A DNA stretch of 64,000 bases. Source: an uncultured Solobacterium sp. Lineage in GTDB: Bacteria > Bacillota_I > Bacilli_A > Erysipelotrichales > Erysipelotrichaceae. The notes under the pieces were generated by a model. It did no database searches. It was not told where the DNA came from and was given only the letters and a program-made list of their open reading frames with translations. Position numbers and translations under genes: made by a program. Positions 36,682 to 45,117 of this stretch are shown one piece after another (the stretch's first letter is position 1; each line of letters starts with the position of its first letter). The stretch lies in contig URYK01000012.1 of assembly GCA_900552125.1 (NCBI GenBank), forward strand, positions 11,081-75,080. Direction: 5' to 3'.

Positions 36682-38151
36682 ATGACATTTTTTCCTGATT
36701 TTCAAACTTTAGTAAGTATCGGACCCCTTCGAATTACTTGGTATGCCGTATTTATTTTAACTGGGGCTATATTGGCTTATTATTTATCCCTTCGTCAATT
36801 TAAGAAATGGGGATATAAAGAAGAAGTATTTGAAAACTTCTTTCTGATGCTTCTTCCAATCGCAATCATTGGAGCTCGTATATATTACGTTATTTTTGAA
36901 TGGCAGCAATATGCTTCTGAACCTATTCGTGTATTTTATATATGGGAAGGCGGATTAGCGATTCATGGAGGTATTATTGCAGGTGTAATTTTTGGATGGC
37001 TCTATTTCCGTCATTATCAATATAATGGACTTCGTATCATGGACGTTATTTTTCCTAATATGATGTTAGCCCAAGCTATTGGAAGATGGGGAAACTTTAT
37101 GAATCAGGAAGCTTACGGCGGTATTGTAGATGCGAGCTTCTATGATCATTTCCCATCATTTATCAGAGATCATATGTATATTGATGGTGCTTATCGTCAG
37201 CCTACATTCCTATTTGAGAGTATAGGAAATATTATTGGTTTTGTGCTAATCACTTTTGTTTATAAAAAATATGGCAGAAAGAAACGTGGAGATTTAGCAT
37301 TTGCATATTTTGCATGGTATGGCACTATTCGTTTTATCATTGAAGGAATGCGCACAGATTCTTTAATGTTAGGAAGTTTTCGTATAGCTCAATTAGTTTC
37401 TTTACTACTCGTGTTATTTGGTGTTTTAGGTATCTTGGGTGTATGGGATAAAGTATTAAAGAATATTTATCCATTTAAGAAAAGAAAACCGGCAGTTATC
37501 TTTGATTTAGATGGTACTTTAGTAGATACAAAAGAATTGATCTATAAATCTTTTGAACATGCCTTTGCGAAATATAAACCTGGATATGTACTTAGTGAAG
37601 AAGAAAAAGCTTCTTTCTTGGGACCAACTCTAAAACAGTCATTCTCTCGTTATTTTGAAGCTGATCAAGTAGATGAGATCATTGCATATTATCGAGAATT
37701 TAACCATGCGCATCATGATGAATATGTAAAAGAAATACCACATGTAAAAGAAACACTTGCATATTTAAAAGAACATGATTATCCGATTGCGGTTATGTCA
37801 AATAAATTACAGGAAATCGTTCGCATGGGATTAAGACGCTTTGATCTGGAACAATACTTTGATGTTGTATTAGGCGGAGAAGATGTGAAAGAAGCAAAAC
37901 CAAGTCCGATTGGAATATTAACAGCATGTGAAATGCTGCATGTGCCTCATGATGATGTCATTTATGTAGGAGATGCACCTACCGATGTTGAGGCATGTAA
38001 GAATATGGGGGCATATTCTGTTGCTTTTGTGTATGAAGAATCTAGAGCATTAGAAATGAAGAAAAAAGAACCTTGTGCTATGATTAGTGACATGAAAGAA
38101 TTAATAGATATAGTAGAGGAGGAACGCGAATGGAGCGACGTTACGATTTAA
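36682..38151 (+). CDS. lgt: Fusion of Lgt (prolipoprotein diacylglyceryl transferase) and PpaX-like pyrophosphatase
   Basis: 489 residues in one uninterrupted frame. Residues 1 to about 265 are Lgt: seven membrane segments, the signature AIGRWGNFMNQEAYGG near 132, and the C-terminal FAWYGTIRFIIEGMR. Residues about 270-489 are a HAD phosphatase with IFDLDGTLVDT (Asp275, Asp277), FNHAHHDEYVKE as in PpaX, MSNK and YVGDAPTDVEAC. Lgt puts diacylglycerol on lipoprotein cysteines. PpaX hydrolyses pyrophosphate from HprK. In Bacillus these are separate genes of one operon. AGGAGG precedes the ATG. The linker is short and basic (KNIYPFKKRKP), placing the HAD domain in the cytosol if the last Lgt helix ends inside. 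Confidence 0.93.
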   Translation: MTFFPDFQTLVSIGPLRITWYAVFILTGAILAYYLSLRQFKKWGYKEEVFENFFLMLLPIAIIGARIYYVIFEWQQYASEPIRVFYIWEGGLAIHGGIIAGVIFGWLYFRHYQYNGLRIMDVIFPNMMLAQAIGRWGNFMNQEAYGGIVDASFYDHFPSFIRDHMYIDGAYRQPTFLFESIGNIIGFVLITFVYKKYGRKKRGDLAFAYFAWYGTIRFIIEGMRTDSLMLGSFRIAQLVSLLLVLFGVLGILGVWDKVLKNIYPFKKRKPAVIFDLDGTLVDTKELIYKSFEHAFAKYKPGYVLSEEEKASFLGPTLKQSFSRYFEADQVDEIIAYYREFNHAHHDEYVKEIPHVKETLAYLKEHDYPIAVMSNKLQEIVRMGLRRFDLEQYFDVVLGGEDVKEAKPSPIGILTACEMLHVPHDDVIYVGDAPTDVEACKNMGAYSVAFVYEESRALEMKKKEPCAMISDMKELIDIVEEEREWSDVTI

Positions 38152-39050
38152 TTATCATAGGTGCTGGTCCAGCAGGGATGAGTGCCGCAATCTATGGAAG
38201 CAGAGCTGGATTAAAAACAGCGATGATAGAAATGGGGGCTCCTGGCGGTAAATTAATAAAAACGGCAGAAATCAGCAATTGGCCAGGTATTATTGAAACC
38301 AATGGGGCAAAGCTTGCGAGTGATATGTTTGAACATTCCACTTCTTTTGGTGCTGAATACTTATATGGTAATGTAGTAAAAGTAGAAGATGGTGAATATA
38401 AGAAAGTTATCTGCGATGATGGCAATGAATATGAAGCTAGTGCTGTTATTGTCGCAACAGGAACACAGGAAAGAATGATGAATATTCCTGGTGAACAGGA
38501 AAACGTAGGACGTGGTGTTTCTTATTGTGCAGTTTGCGATGGCGCATTCTTCAAAAATCAGGAAGTATGTGTAATTGGCGGAGGGAACTCTGCATTAGAA
38601 GAAGCAAACTATTTAACTCAGTTTGCCAGCAAAGTAAATATCATCATACGTAGAGATGTATTCCGGGCAGATAGTATTGTGCAGAATGCTATCAAAGATA
38701 ATCCAAAAATTAATGTTATTACAAAACACATTCCTGTAAGAGTAAATGATAATGGAATGCGAGTTACTGGATTAGTAGTACAAAATGTGGATACTAAGGT
38801 AGAAACAGAAATCCAGACACATGGTGTATTCCCTTATATCGGATCAGATCCAGCTACTTCTTTCTTAGAAGGATTAGATATCTTAGATGAACGTGGATAC
38901 ATGGTAGTAGATGAAAACTGTGAAACAAAAGTTAAAGGCATCTATGGCGCAGGAGATGTAATCGCGAAAAAGCTTCGTCAGGTAGTAACAGCTACCAATG
39001 ATGGTGCTATTGCGGCTCAACATGCATTCCATGAAATAAAAGGAATTTAA
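38130..39050 (+). CDS. trxB: Thioredoxin reductase
   Basis: 306 residues. FAD/NADPH enzyme that keeps thioredoxin reduced. FAD motif IIGAGPAGMSAAIYGSRAG, redox pair Cys133-Cys136 in CAVCDGAF, NADPH motif VIGGGNSALEEA, and the C-terminal GAGDV. It overlaps the lgt-ppaX gene by 22 bases, with GAGGAGGAA before its ATG. It ends the uvrA-hprK operon at a strong terminator. Confidence 0.96.
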   Translation: MERRYDLIIIGAGPAGMSAAIYGSRAGLKTAMIEMGAPGGKLIKTAEISNWPGIIETNGAKLASDMFEHSTSFGAEYLYGNVVKVEDGEYKKVICDDGNEYEASAVIVATGTQERMMNIPGEQENVGRGVSYCAVCDGAFFKNQEVCVIGGGNSALEEANYLTQFASKVNIIIRRDVFRADSIVQNAIKDNPKINVITKHIPVRVNDNGMRVTGLVVQNVDTKVETEIQTHGVFPYIGSDPATSFLEGLDILDERGYMVVDENCETKVKGIYGAGDVIAKKLRQVVTATNDGAIAAQHAFHEIKGI

Positions 39051-39051
39051 T

Positions 39052-39097
39052 AAAAAAAGTAGTATCTTTTTTGTACAAATTAGGTACTACTTTTTTT
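39052..39097 (+). terminator. Terminator of the uvrA-trxB operon
   Basis: AAAAAAAGTAGTATC (39052-39066) pairs with GGTACTACTTTTTTT (39083-39097). Confidence 0.85.
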
Positions 39098-39155
39098 ATG
39101 TCAATAAATAATACAAAAAGCTTACAAAAATTAACTGAAACTTAACAAAACTATC

Positions 39156-39220
39156 TATGTTAAAGCGGTTTCTTCCTGTATAATCAAATTAAGAAGAGCT
39201 CTTAGAAAACGATTAGAAAA
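39156..39220 (+). promoter_or_regulatory. Possible promoter and direct repeats before the repeat-lipoprotein operon
   Basis: TATGTT (39156-39161), 17 bases, TATAAT (39179-39184) is a moderate sigma-A match. Just downstream TTAGAAAA occurs twice (39202-39209 and 39213-39220), spaced 11 bases start to start, about one helical turn, as a tandem binding site would be. The leader to the ATG is about 130 bases. Confidence 0.4.
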
Positions 39221-39322
39221 TATTACATTTCTCGCGTTTTAATGTAAAATTCACAACATTTATATAGTTTTATATACATATAAATAATTACATAATTTAT
39301 GCATAGAAAAGGAGCGATTAAA

Positions 39323-40333
39323 ATGTTAAACCTCAAAACAAAATCTATTTTTGCGATGTCGCTTGCATTGGTGCTATGCTTTGTATGCTTAGTTAGTTGT
39401 GGACAAAAAGCCCCTTCTAGTTCAACAAATGTTTCTACTGGAGGAGTATTAACTTTAAAGGTTAATCCTGAGTTTGATATTAATTTTGATGAAAAAGGGA
39501 ATGTAGTAACAGTAACAGCGGTAAATGATGACGCAAAGAAAATTATGACAGATGACGAAAGCTATGTTGGGAAAACATGCGAAGAAATTGTTACAGATTT
39601 AGTAAAGAAAATTGGCGATGCCGGTTATTTTGCGAAAGATAAAAACAATCAGGTTGTTATAGAAATAGAAGAAGGTTCAAAAGTCCCTAACGATAAATTC
39701 TTGACAAATGTTATAGAAAGCGCAAGATCTGTAATAAGTGAAAACAAATGGGAAGTTCCAGTTGACGTAAATGGCGAAAGCAGTTATGGAATGACGAATT
39801 ACCAAGACACAGATTATGGTACAGGTAATGATGGCGATACTAATTATGCAGATGATAAAGATGATAGTAAGAAAACAGAATCATCAAGCGATAAATCGAA
39901 TACATCAAATAAAGAAAATACGACAACAAATAGTGGAAATTCCATAAATAAAAGTAATACGACCACAAGTGGTGGAAATAAGCAGACTACATCTCCATCC
40001 ACATCAGGTGATTCAAATTATGATGATACAGATTACGGACCAAACAATGATGGTGTAACAGATTACAACGATACAGACTATGGGCCAAATAACGATGGTG
40101 TGACAGATTATAACGACACAGATTATGGACCAAACAATGACGGTGTAACAGACTATAACGATACAGATTATGGTCCAAATAATGACGGTGTGACAGACTA
40201 CAACGATACAGATTATGGACCAAATAATGATGGTGTTACAGATGTAGGGCAAGGCGATAGTGGAACTGGATCTGGTGATTCAGGAATCGATGATAGCGGT
40301 CAGTCAGACTATGATGATGACGATGATGATTAA
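39323..40333 (+). CDS. Lipoprotein with RsgI-like domain and acidic 15-residue tandem repeats
   Basis: 336 residues from the ATG at 39323 (GGAG 8 bases upstream). Lipobox LVSC gives Cys26 as lipid anchor. Residues about 40-150 (LTLKVNPEFDINFDEKGNV, AVNDDAKKI) resemble the middle domain of RsgI anti-sigma factors. A Ser/Thr/Asn/Lys linker follows, then five copies of DTDYGPNNDGVTDYN (about 235-309) and an Asp-rich end. A degenerate copy (DTDYGTGNDGDTNYA) lies before the linker. The acidic D/N/G pattern suggests calcium binding. It is the first gene of a cluster with VTC, DUF4956 and CotH genes, and it is a candidate surface substrate or sensor. The function is unknown. Confidence 0.8.
   Translation: MLNLKTKSIFAMSLALVLCFVCLVSCGQKAPSSSTNVSTGGVLTLKVNPEFDINFDEKGNVVTVTAVNDDAKKIMTDDESYVGKTCEEIVTDLVKKIGDAGYFAKDKNNQVVIEIEEGSKVPNDKFLTNVIESARSVISENKWEVPVDVNGESSYGMTNYQDTDYGTGNDGDTNYADDKDDSKKTESSSDKSNTSNKENTTTNSGNSINKSNTTTSGGNKQTTSPSTSGDSNYDDTDYGPNNDGVTDYNDTDYGPNNDGVTDYNDTDYGPNNDGVTDYNDTDYGPNNDGVTDYNDTDYGPNNDGVTDVGQGDSGTGSGDSGIDDSGQSDYDDDDDD
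39806..39850 (+). repeat. Degenerate outlying copy of the 45-base repeat
   Basis: Encodes DTDYGTGNDGDTNYA, clearly related to the five-copy array at 40025-40249 but separated from it by the Ser/Thr/Asn linker. Confidence 0.7.
40025..40249 (+). repeat. Five tandem 45-base coding repeats
   Basis: Units start at 40025, 40070, 40115, 40160 and 40205. The first four encode the identical 15 residues DTDYGPNNDGVTDYN; the last differs only in its final two residues. Neighbouring units differ at 5 to 8 codon third positions (units 1/2: 7; 2/3: 8; 3/4: 5), all silent. So the protein repeat is conserved while the DNA has diverged. Confidence 0.95.
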
Positions 40334-40344
40334 GCAGGTACCTT

Positions 40345-41013
40345 ATGCGTCATGAGATAAAATTTAGTATATCACTTTTTGATGACTTAATTTTAGCAAA
40401 GCGATTGAGTAAAATATTGAAACATGATAAAAATGCTGATTCACGTGGTGTATATCGCGTGAACAGCATTTATTTCGATACGCCCTATGATGAAGCCTAT
40501 CACGAGAAGATTCGTGGAGTTGATCCTAGAGAAAAGTTTAGAATACGTTATTACAATTCAGATACTTCTTTTATACAGTTAGAAAAAAAAGTGAAGATAA
40601 AAGGATTATGTAAGAAATACAGTGTACGTTTAACGAAGGATGAAGTCCAAAGTATTTTAGATAAAAACTATGATTTTTTATTAAATAAAAATAATGCTTT
40701 ATGTGTAGAATTTTATAGTAAGTTAAAGGGAAAACAGTTAATGCCTAAAACTATTGTTATATATGATCGAGAAGCATTTTTATATGAAGCAGGAAATGTC
40801 AGAATTACGTTAGATAGAAAGTTGCGCTTTCATTCTAATTTAAATAATTTCTTATCTTTATCAGATATATCAATGGATACATCTGATGAAAAGACAATAT
40901 TAGAAGTTAAATATGATGAATTTCTTCCTGAATTCATTCAACATGCGATTCATTTGCCAGGCTGTCATTGGTCTGCAATTTCTAAATATGCGATATGTAG
41001 ACGCTATGAGTAA
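40345..41013 (+). CDS. VTC domain protein (polyphosphate polymerase-like)
   Basis: 222 residues. The N-terminus RHEIKFSIS and blocks VNSIYFDTPYDEAYHEKI, KFRIRYYN, LEKKVKIKGLCKK, VRITLDRKLRF and ILEVKYDEFLP match the VTC tunnel domain, whose basic residues bind nucleotide and polyphosphate in the yeast vacuolar polymerase. It lacks a membrane part; the adjacent DUF4956 protein could supply one. It begins 11 bases after the lipoprotein stop. VTC, DUF4956 and CotH genes occur together in many bacteria, but the shared role is not established. Confidence 0.87.
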   Translation: MRHEIKFSISLFDDLILAKRLSKILKHDKNADSRGVYRVNSIYFDTPYDEAYHEKIRGVDPREKFRIRYYNSDTSFIQLEKKVKIKGLCKKYSVRLTKDEVQSILDKNYDFLLNKNNALCVEFYSKLKGKQLMPKTIVIYDREAFLYEAGNVRITLDRKLRFHSNLNNFLSLSDISMDTSDEKTILEVKYDEFLPEFIQHAIHLPGCHWSAISKYAICRRYE

Positions 41014-41031
41014 ACAAAGAGGTGATTATTG

Positions 41032-41700
41032 ATGTTGCAGGATTTTCTACAATCAGGATTTTTAGAAACATCTGCTAGTATATCATTATTCGATATGGTG
41101 GTTGTTTTGATACTATCATTTGCGATAGGATTATTGATTTTCTTTGTTTATTCTCAGTGCTATACAGGCGTTATGTATCCAACAACTTTTGGAGTGACTC
41201 TTGTTTCTCTAACCATGATTACTTCTATGTTAATTATGGCAGTTACTAGTAATATTGTATTGTCATTAGGTATGGTTGGGGCATTGTCTATTGTTCGATT
41301 TCGTGCTGCCATTAAAGATCCAATGGATATTGCATTTTTATTCTGGGCGATTGCTTCAGGTATAGTTCTTGCGGCAGGATTTTTACCACTTGCGGTTATT
41401 GGTAGTCTATGCATTGGGATTGTATTACTCTTGTTTTCAAATCCTAAAAAAGCATATAAGCCTTATATTCTTGTACTTCACTGTGATAATCCAGATATAG
41501 AAAAAGAAGCACATGAATATATTTCAAAACAGGTAAAAAAGCTATCATTAAAAAGTAAACAAGTTACCGCATCTTGTATTGAATTAAATTATGAGTTACG
41601 TTTAAAAGATGAACAAACGGATTTTATCCATACTTTATCTTCCATGCAGGGAGTTGCTAATGTAGTTTTGGTATCTTATAACGGTGATTTTATGGGTTAG
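41032..41700 (+). CDS. DUF4956 membrane protein
   Basis: 222 residues from the ATG at 41032 (AGAGGTG upstream; the preceding TTG at 41029 is less likely). Four membrane segments occupy residues about 18-140, with the conserved block GMVGALSIVRFRAAIKDPMDIAFLFWA. A soluble C-terminal region of about 80 residues follows, ferredoxin-like in pattern. The function of the family is unknown. Its place between VTC and CotH genes suggests a membrane partner of the VTC protein. Confidence 0.85.
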   Translation: MLQDFLQSGFLETSASISLFDMVVVLILSFAIGLLIFFVYSQCYTGVMYPTTFGVTLVSLTMITSMLIMAVTSNIVLSLGMVGALSIVRFRAAIKDPMDIAFLFWAIASGIVLAAGFLPLAVIGSLCIGIVLLLFSNPKKAYKPYILVLHCDNPDIEKEAHEYISKQVKKLSLKSKQVTASCIELNYELRLKDEQTDFIHTLSSMQGVANVVLVSYNGDFMG

Positions 41701-41703
41701 CAT

Positions 41704-43095
41704 ATGCTCACACATAAATATATAAAGCGCATAGTATGCGGAGTAATGATGGTTGCGGTATGCATTGTCTTTATATTTATGAATGGGGAATTCTTACGGA
41801 TTAAGAGATTATCCGCAAAACCGCAATATGAAAGTAAACTATTTAATCAAGACAAAGTACACCAAATAGATATCAGAATTGATGATTGGGATGAATTCCT
41901 TGAAAATTCATATGATGAAGAATATTGGAAATGTGATGTAGTCATTGATGGGGAAGCATTTCATAATGTAGGCTTACGCATAAAAGGAAATAGTTCTAAA
42001 AGATTAGTACATGATTATGGATTACAGCGATATAACTTAAAGCTAGAATTTGATCATTATCAGGATCAATATTATCATGGTTTGGATCAATTATCTCTAG
42101 ATGGTTCATTTCAAGACAATAGTTATATGAAAACATGGCTTACCTTTGATATGATGCGCTATATGCAGGTACCTACTCCTTTATGCAGCTATACATGGGT
42201 TACTGTAAATGGAGAAGATTGGGGATTATTTCTTGCGATGGAAGAGATAGAAGAATCCTTTGCGCTTCGTAATTATGGAAAAGATCATGGTAAATTATAT
42301 AAACCTGACTATATGTCATTGGATGATGAAAATGCGGATGTAGCTTTACGTTATACTGGTGATGAATTTTATAAATATGATAATATATTTCGTAATGCAC
42401 AATTTGATATAAATGATGAAGATAAAAAAAGATTAATTAACTCCTTAAAGATACTGTCTGAAGGAGAAAATTTAGAAGAAGCGATTGATGTAGATGAGGT
42501 GTTAAGGTATTTCACAGTACAAGTATTTGTGGTGAATCTAGATAGTTACTTAGGAAAAACTGGGCATAATTATTTCTTATATGAAGAGGATGGTAAATTG
42601 CAGATGTTGCCTTGGGATTATAATCTGGCTTTTACTACTTACTCTTTAGGCATGCCTAATCCTATTAATGATGCGGAATTGTATGTAAATTATCCTATAG
42701 ATACACCAGCATCAGGAGAAATCATGATGAAGCGTCCTCTATATCATAATGTGATGAAAAATGATACATATTTTAATCAGTACCATGAATATTTTGATAA
42801 ACTGATTAGTGAATATTTTGAAAGTGGCTATTTTAAAGAATTTATAACAGAAACATATGAAATGATAGAATCCTATGTTGAAAAAGATCCAACAGCATTT
42901 TGTACTTATGAAGAGTTTCAAGTAGCTGTAGAAACACTATATGAGTTTTGTGATCTAAGAGCGCAAAGTATACGTGGACAATTAGAAGGAACACTTCCTT
43001 CTACTATTAAGGAACAAAGTGAGAACCCTAATCGAATTGATGCTTCTTCAATCTGGCTTCCAGATTTAGGAGAATTGAAGGACTTAGAAGATTAA
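41704..43095 (+). CDS. CotH kinase family protein, membrane-anchored
   Basis: 463 residues with one N-terminal membrane segment (about 10-27). The CotH domain has IDIRIDDWDEFL, GLRIKGNSS, VNGEDWGLFLAMEEI, FVVNLDSYLGKTGHNYFLY and LQMLPWDYNLAF. The Asp residues of NLDSY and PWDYN correspond to the metal and catalytic aspartates of CotH kinases. CotH phosphorylates spore-coat proteins in Bacillus, but relatives occur in many non-spore contexts. It begins 3 bases after DUF4956. The membrane anchor predicts action outside the cell, where the repeat lipoprotein would also be; substrate assignment is inference. Confidence 0.85.
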   Translation: MLTHKYIKRIVCGVMMVAVCIVFIFMNGEFLRIKRLSAKPQYESKLFNQDKVHQIDIRIDDWDEFLENSYDEEYWKCDVVIDGEAFHNVGLRIKGNSSKRLVHDYGLQRYNLKLEFDHYQDQYYHGLDQLSLDGSFQDNSYMKTWLTFDMMRYMQVPTPLCSYTWVTVNGEDWGLFLAMEEIEESFALRNYGKDHGKLYKPDYMSLDDENADVALRYTGDEFYKYDNIFRNAQFDINDEDKKRLINSLKILSEGENLEEAIDVDEVLRYFTVQVFVVNLDSYLGKTGHNYFLYEEDGKLQMLPWDYNLAFTTYSLGMPNPINDAELYVNYPIDTPASGEIMMKRPLYHNVMKNDTYFNQYHEYFDKLISEYFESGYFKEFITETYEMIESYVEKDPTAFCTYEEFQVAVETLYEFCDLRAQSIRGQLEGTLPSTIKEQSENPNRIDASSIWLPDLGELKDLED

Positions 43096-43097
43096 TC

Positions 43098-43128
43098 TAT
43101 CCTGTGGCTAATGCTGCAGGATATTTTA
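43098..43128 (+). terminator. Terminator of the lipoprotein-VTC-DUF4956-CotH cluster
   Basis: TATCCTG (43098-43104) / CAGGATA (43117-43123), then TTTTATT. Confidence 0.7.
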
Positions 43129-43286
43129 TTAGTAAACATTATGATAGACTTATTTAATTTCATAAAATGTTTTTACTTATTTACATAAGCTATAAATAGA
43201 TATTGAAGTATATTATTGTATAGTTTTGATGAATGACTAGCGCAGACTTGCGTGCTGTGGTAAACTTATAGTACGAGGTGATAACT

Positions 43287-44141
43287 ATGAACAAACAGAA
43301 TGTAGTATTAATTACCGGAATGTCAGGGGCAGGAAAAACAACCGCAATGGGTATTCTAGAAGATATGGGATATCATTGTATAGATAACTTTCCTGTTCAG
43401 TTATTGGAATCTTTAGGAACCATTATTAATGAAAATCCTGATCAGCGTTACAGTAATTTAGCTCTGGCAACAACTGCAATAGATTATCCAAAATTCTTAC
43501 AGTATTTTGAAAATATAGATGTGAATGTAAGAGTAATGTTTTTAGACGCATCAAATGAAGAATTATTGTTGCGTTATAAATTTACCCGTCGTCATCACCC
43601 AATGTTATTGTCTTCTATGGCAAATACATTAGAAGAAGCAATTGAAGTTGAACGTGATATGTTTAATGCTTTAATGGAAAGAGCTTTTCTTCATATCGAT
43701 ACAACAAAGTTAGATCAGCATGGTTTAAAAAATGCTTTGATGGAAAAATTATCATTAAACAACAAACAAAATTTTTCCATTTCCTTTGTGTCCTTTGGAT
43801 TTAAACATGGTGTACCAATGGATGTTGATTTAGTATTTGATGTACGTTTTTTACCAAATCCGTATTATATCGAAGAATTGAAAAATCAGACTGGTAATGA
43901 TGCGCAAGTTTATGAGTATGTGATGAGTTTTGATCAGACGAAAGAATTTATTCGTCATTTAAAGAGTTTTTTAGATTATGTATTTATTCAATATAAAAAT
44001 GAGAAAAAGAACCATTTAACAGTAGGAATTGGCTGTACAGGAGGACATCATCGCAGTGTTTCTGTAACTAACTGGTTATATTCTCATTATAAAGATCAGT
44101 ATCATTGTTATAAGTCACATAGAGACATTAAGGTAGGTTAA
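43287..44141 (+). CDS. rapZ: RapZ/YvcJ nucleotide-binding protein
   Basis: 284 residues from the ATG at 43287, placed after GAGGTG; a GTG at 43278 lies inside that ribosome site. The P-loop is TGMSGAGKTTAM, followed by the YKFTRRHHP block and, in the C-terminal domain, VGIGCTGGHHRSV. Binds nucleotides; in E. coli it adapts RNase E to GlmZ, while in Firmicutes YvcJ's role is less clear. First gene of the conserved rapZ-yvcK-whiA run. Confidence 0.95.
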   Translation: MNKQNVVLITGMSGAGKTTAMGILEDMGYHCIDNFPVQLLESLGTIINENPDQRYSNLALATTAIDYPKFLQYFENIDVNVRVMFLDASNEELLLRYKFTRRHHPMLLSSMANTLEEAIEVERDMFNALMERAFLHIDTTKLDQHGLKNALMEKLSLNNKQNFSISFVSFGFKHGVPMDVDLVFDVRFLPNPYYIEELKNQTGNDAQVYEYVMSFDQTKEFIRHLKSFLDYVFIQYKNEKKNHLTVGIGCTGGHHRSVSVTNWLYSHYKDQYHCYKSHRDIKVG

Positions 44142-44145
44142 TATC

Positions 44146-45117
44146 ATGAAGAACGTGGTCGTAATTGGTGGTGGGACAGGACTTTCTGTCATGATGCGAG
44201 GCTTAAAACAAATAAAAAATATTAATCTTACTGCTATTGTTACTGTTGCGGATGATGGGGGAAGTACAGGGAGGATCCGACGCCAGTTTCATATTCCCGC
44301 TATGGGAGATATTCGTAATGTTATGTGTGCAATGGCAGAAGAAGAAAGTATATTTACGTCTTTGATGAACTATCGCTTTGAAGGAGAAGAAGGCGATGTT
44401 GGAGGACATAACTTAGGTAATCTAATATTAACAGCCCTAACAAAAACAACTGGCAGTTTTATGGAAGCAATTCAGACATTCTCTAAATTCTTAAACGTAA
44501 AAGGAGAAATTATTCCAAGTTCTTTACAGGTAATTACATTGTATGCTGTTATGGAAGATGGAACTATTGTTCGTGGAGAAAGTAATATCCCTAACTTTGA
44601 TAATCAGATTGAAAGAGTCTTTTATGAGGAAAAAGTAGAGCCGACAAGAGAGGCTTTACAGGCAATCCATGAAGCAGATGTAATTGTATATGGAATAGGA
44701 AGTCTTTATACCAGTATAATTCCAAATTTAATTGTGGATGGAATTGTGGATGAATTGAAGAAAAATCCAGTTAAGAAAATATATTTCTGTAATGCGATGA
44801 CCCAGCCTGGAGAGACTGATAATTTCTCTTTAGAAGATCATGTGAGAGCATTACAGAATCATTCTTATGAGAAAGCAATTGATATTGTGATTACTCATAA
44901 TAATCGAGCTGAACAAAGATTATTAGATAAATATAAAGCAATGGGCAGTGTACCTGTTCGTGTTATGGAAGAAAAACATTCGTATACGATTTTAGAACGT
45001 GATGTATTGTCTTTTGATGATGATTTGATACGTCATGATTCTAATAAAATTCGTGATGTATTAGAAGAAATTATAAATAGTAAGGATGAAGTTGAATGTC
45101 ATTTACAACAGAAGTAA
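44146..45117 (+). CDS. yvcK: YvcK/CofD-like gluconeogenesis factor
   Basis: 323 residues. N-terminal VVIGGGTGLSVMMRGLK, then VTVADDGGSTGRIR and GDIRNVM, the pattern of YvcK proteins. These bind UDP-GlcNAc and are needed for growth on gluconeogenic carbon and for cell-wall control in Firmicutes. Starts 4 bases after rapZ and overlaps whiA by 22 bases. Confidence 0.95.
   Translation: MKNVVVIGGGTGLSVMMRGLKQIKNINLTAIVTVADDGGSTGRIRRQFHIPAMGDIRNVMCAMAEEESIFTSLMNYRFEGEEGDVGGHNLGNLILTALTKTTGSFMEAIQTFSKFLNVKGEIIPSSLQVITLYAVMEDGTIVRGESNIPNFDNQIERVFYEEKVEPTREALQAIHEADVIVYGIGSLYTSIIPNLIVDGIVDELKKNPVKKIYFCNAMTQPGETDNFSLEDHVRALQNHSYEKAIDIVITHNNRAEQRLLDKYKAMGSVPVRVMEEKHSYTILERDVLSFDDDLIRHDSNKIRDVLEEIINSKDEVECHLQQK

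Noticed and set aside
40025..40249. CRISPR-like array
   Set aside because: The units are directly adjacent with no spacers and are in frame with a lipoprotein gene.
39987..40252. Two minus-strand open frames rich in His/Leu/Tyr and Ile/Val/Cys over the repeat array
   Set aside because: They arise because the 45-base coding repeats are multiples of three, which keeps antisense frames open. They have no ribosome sites and lie inside a well-supported gene.
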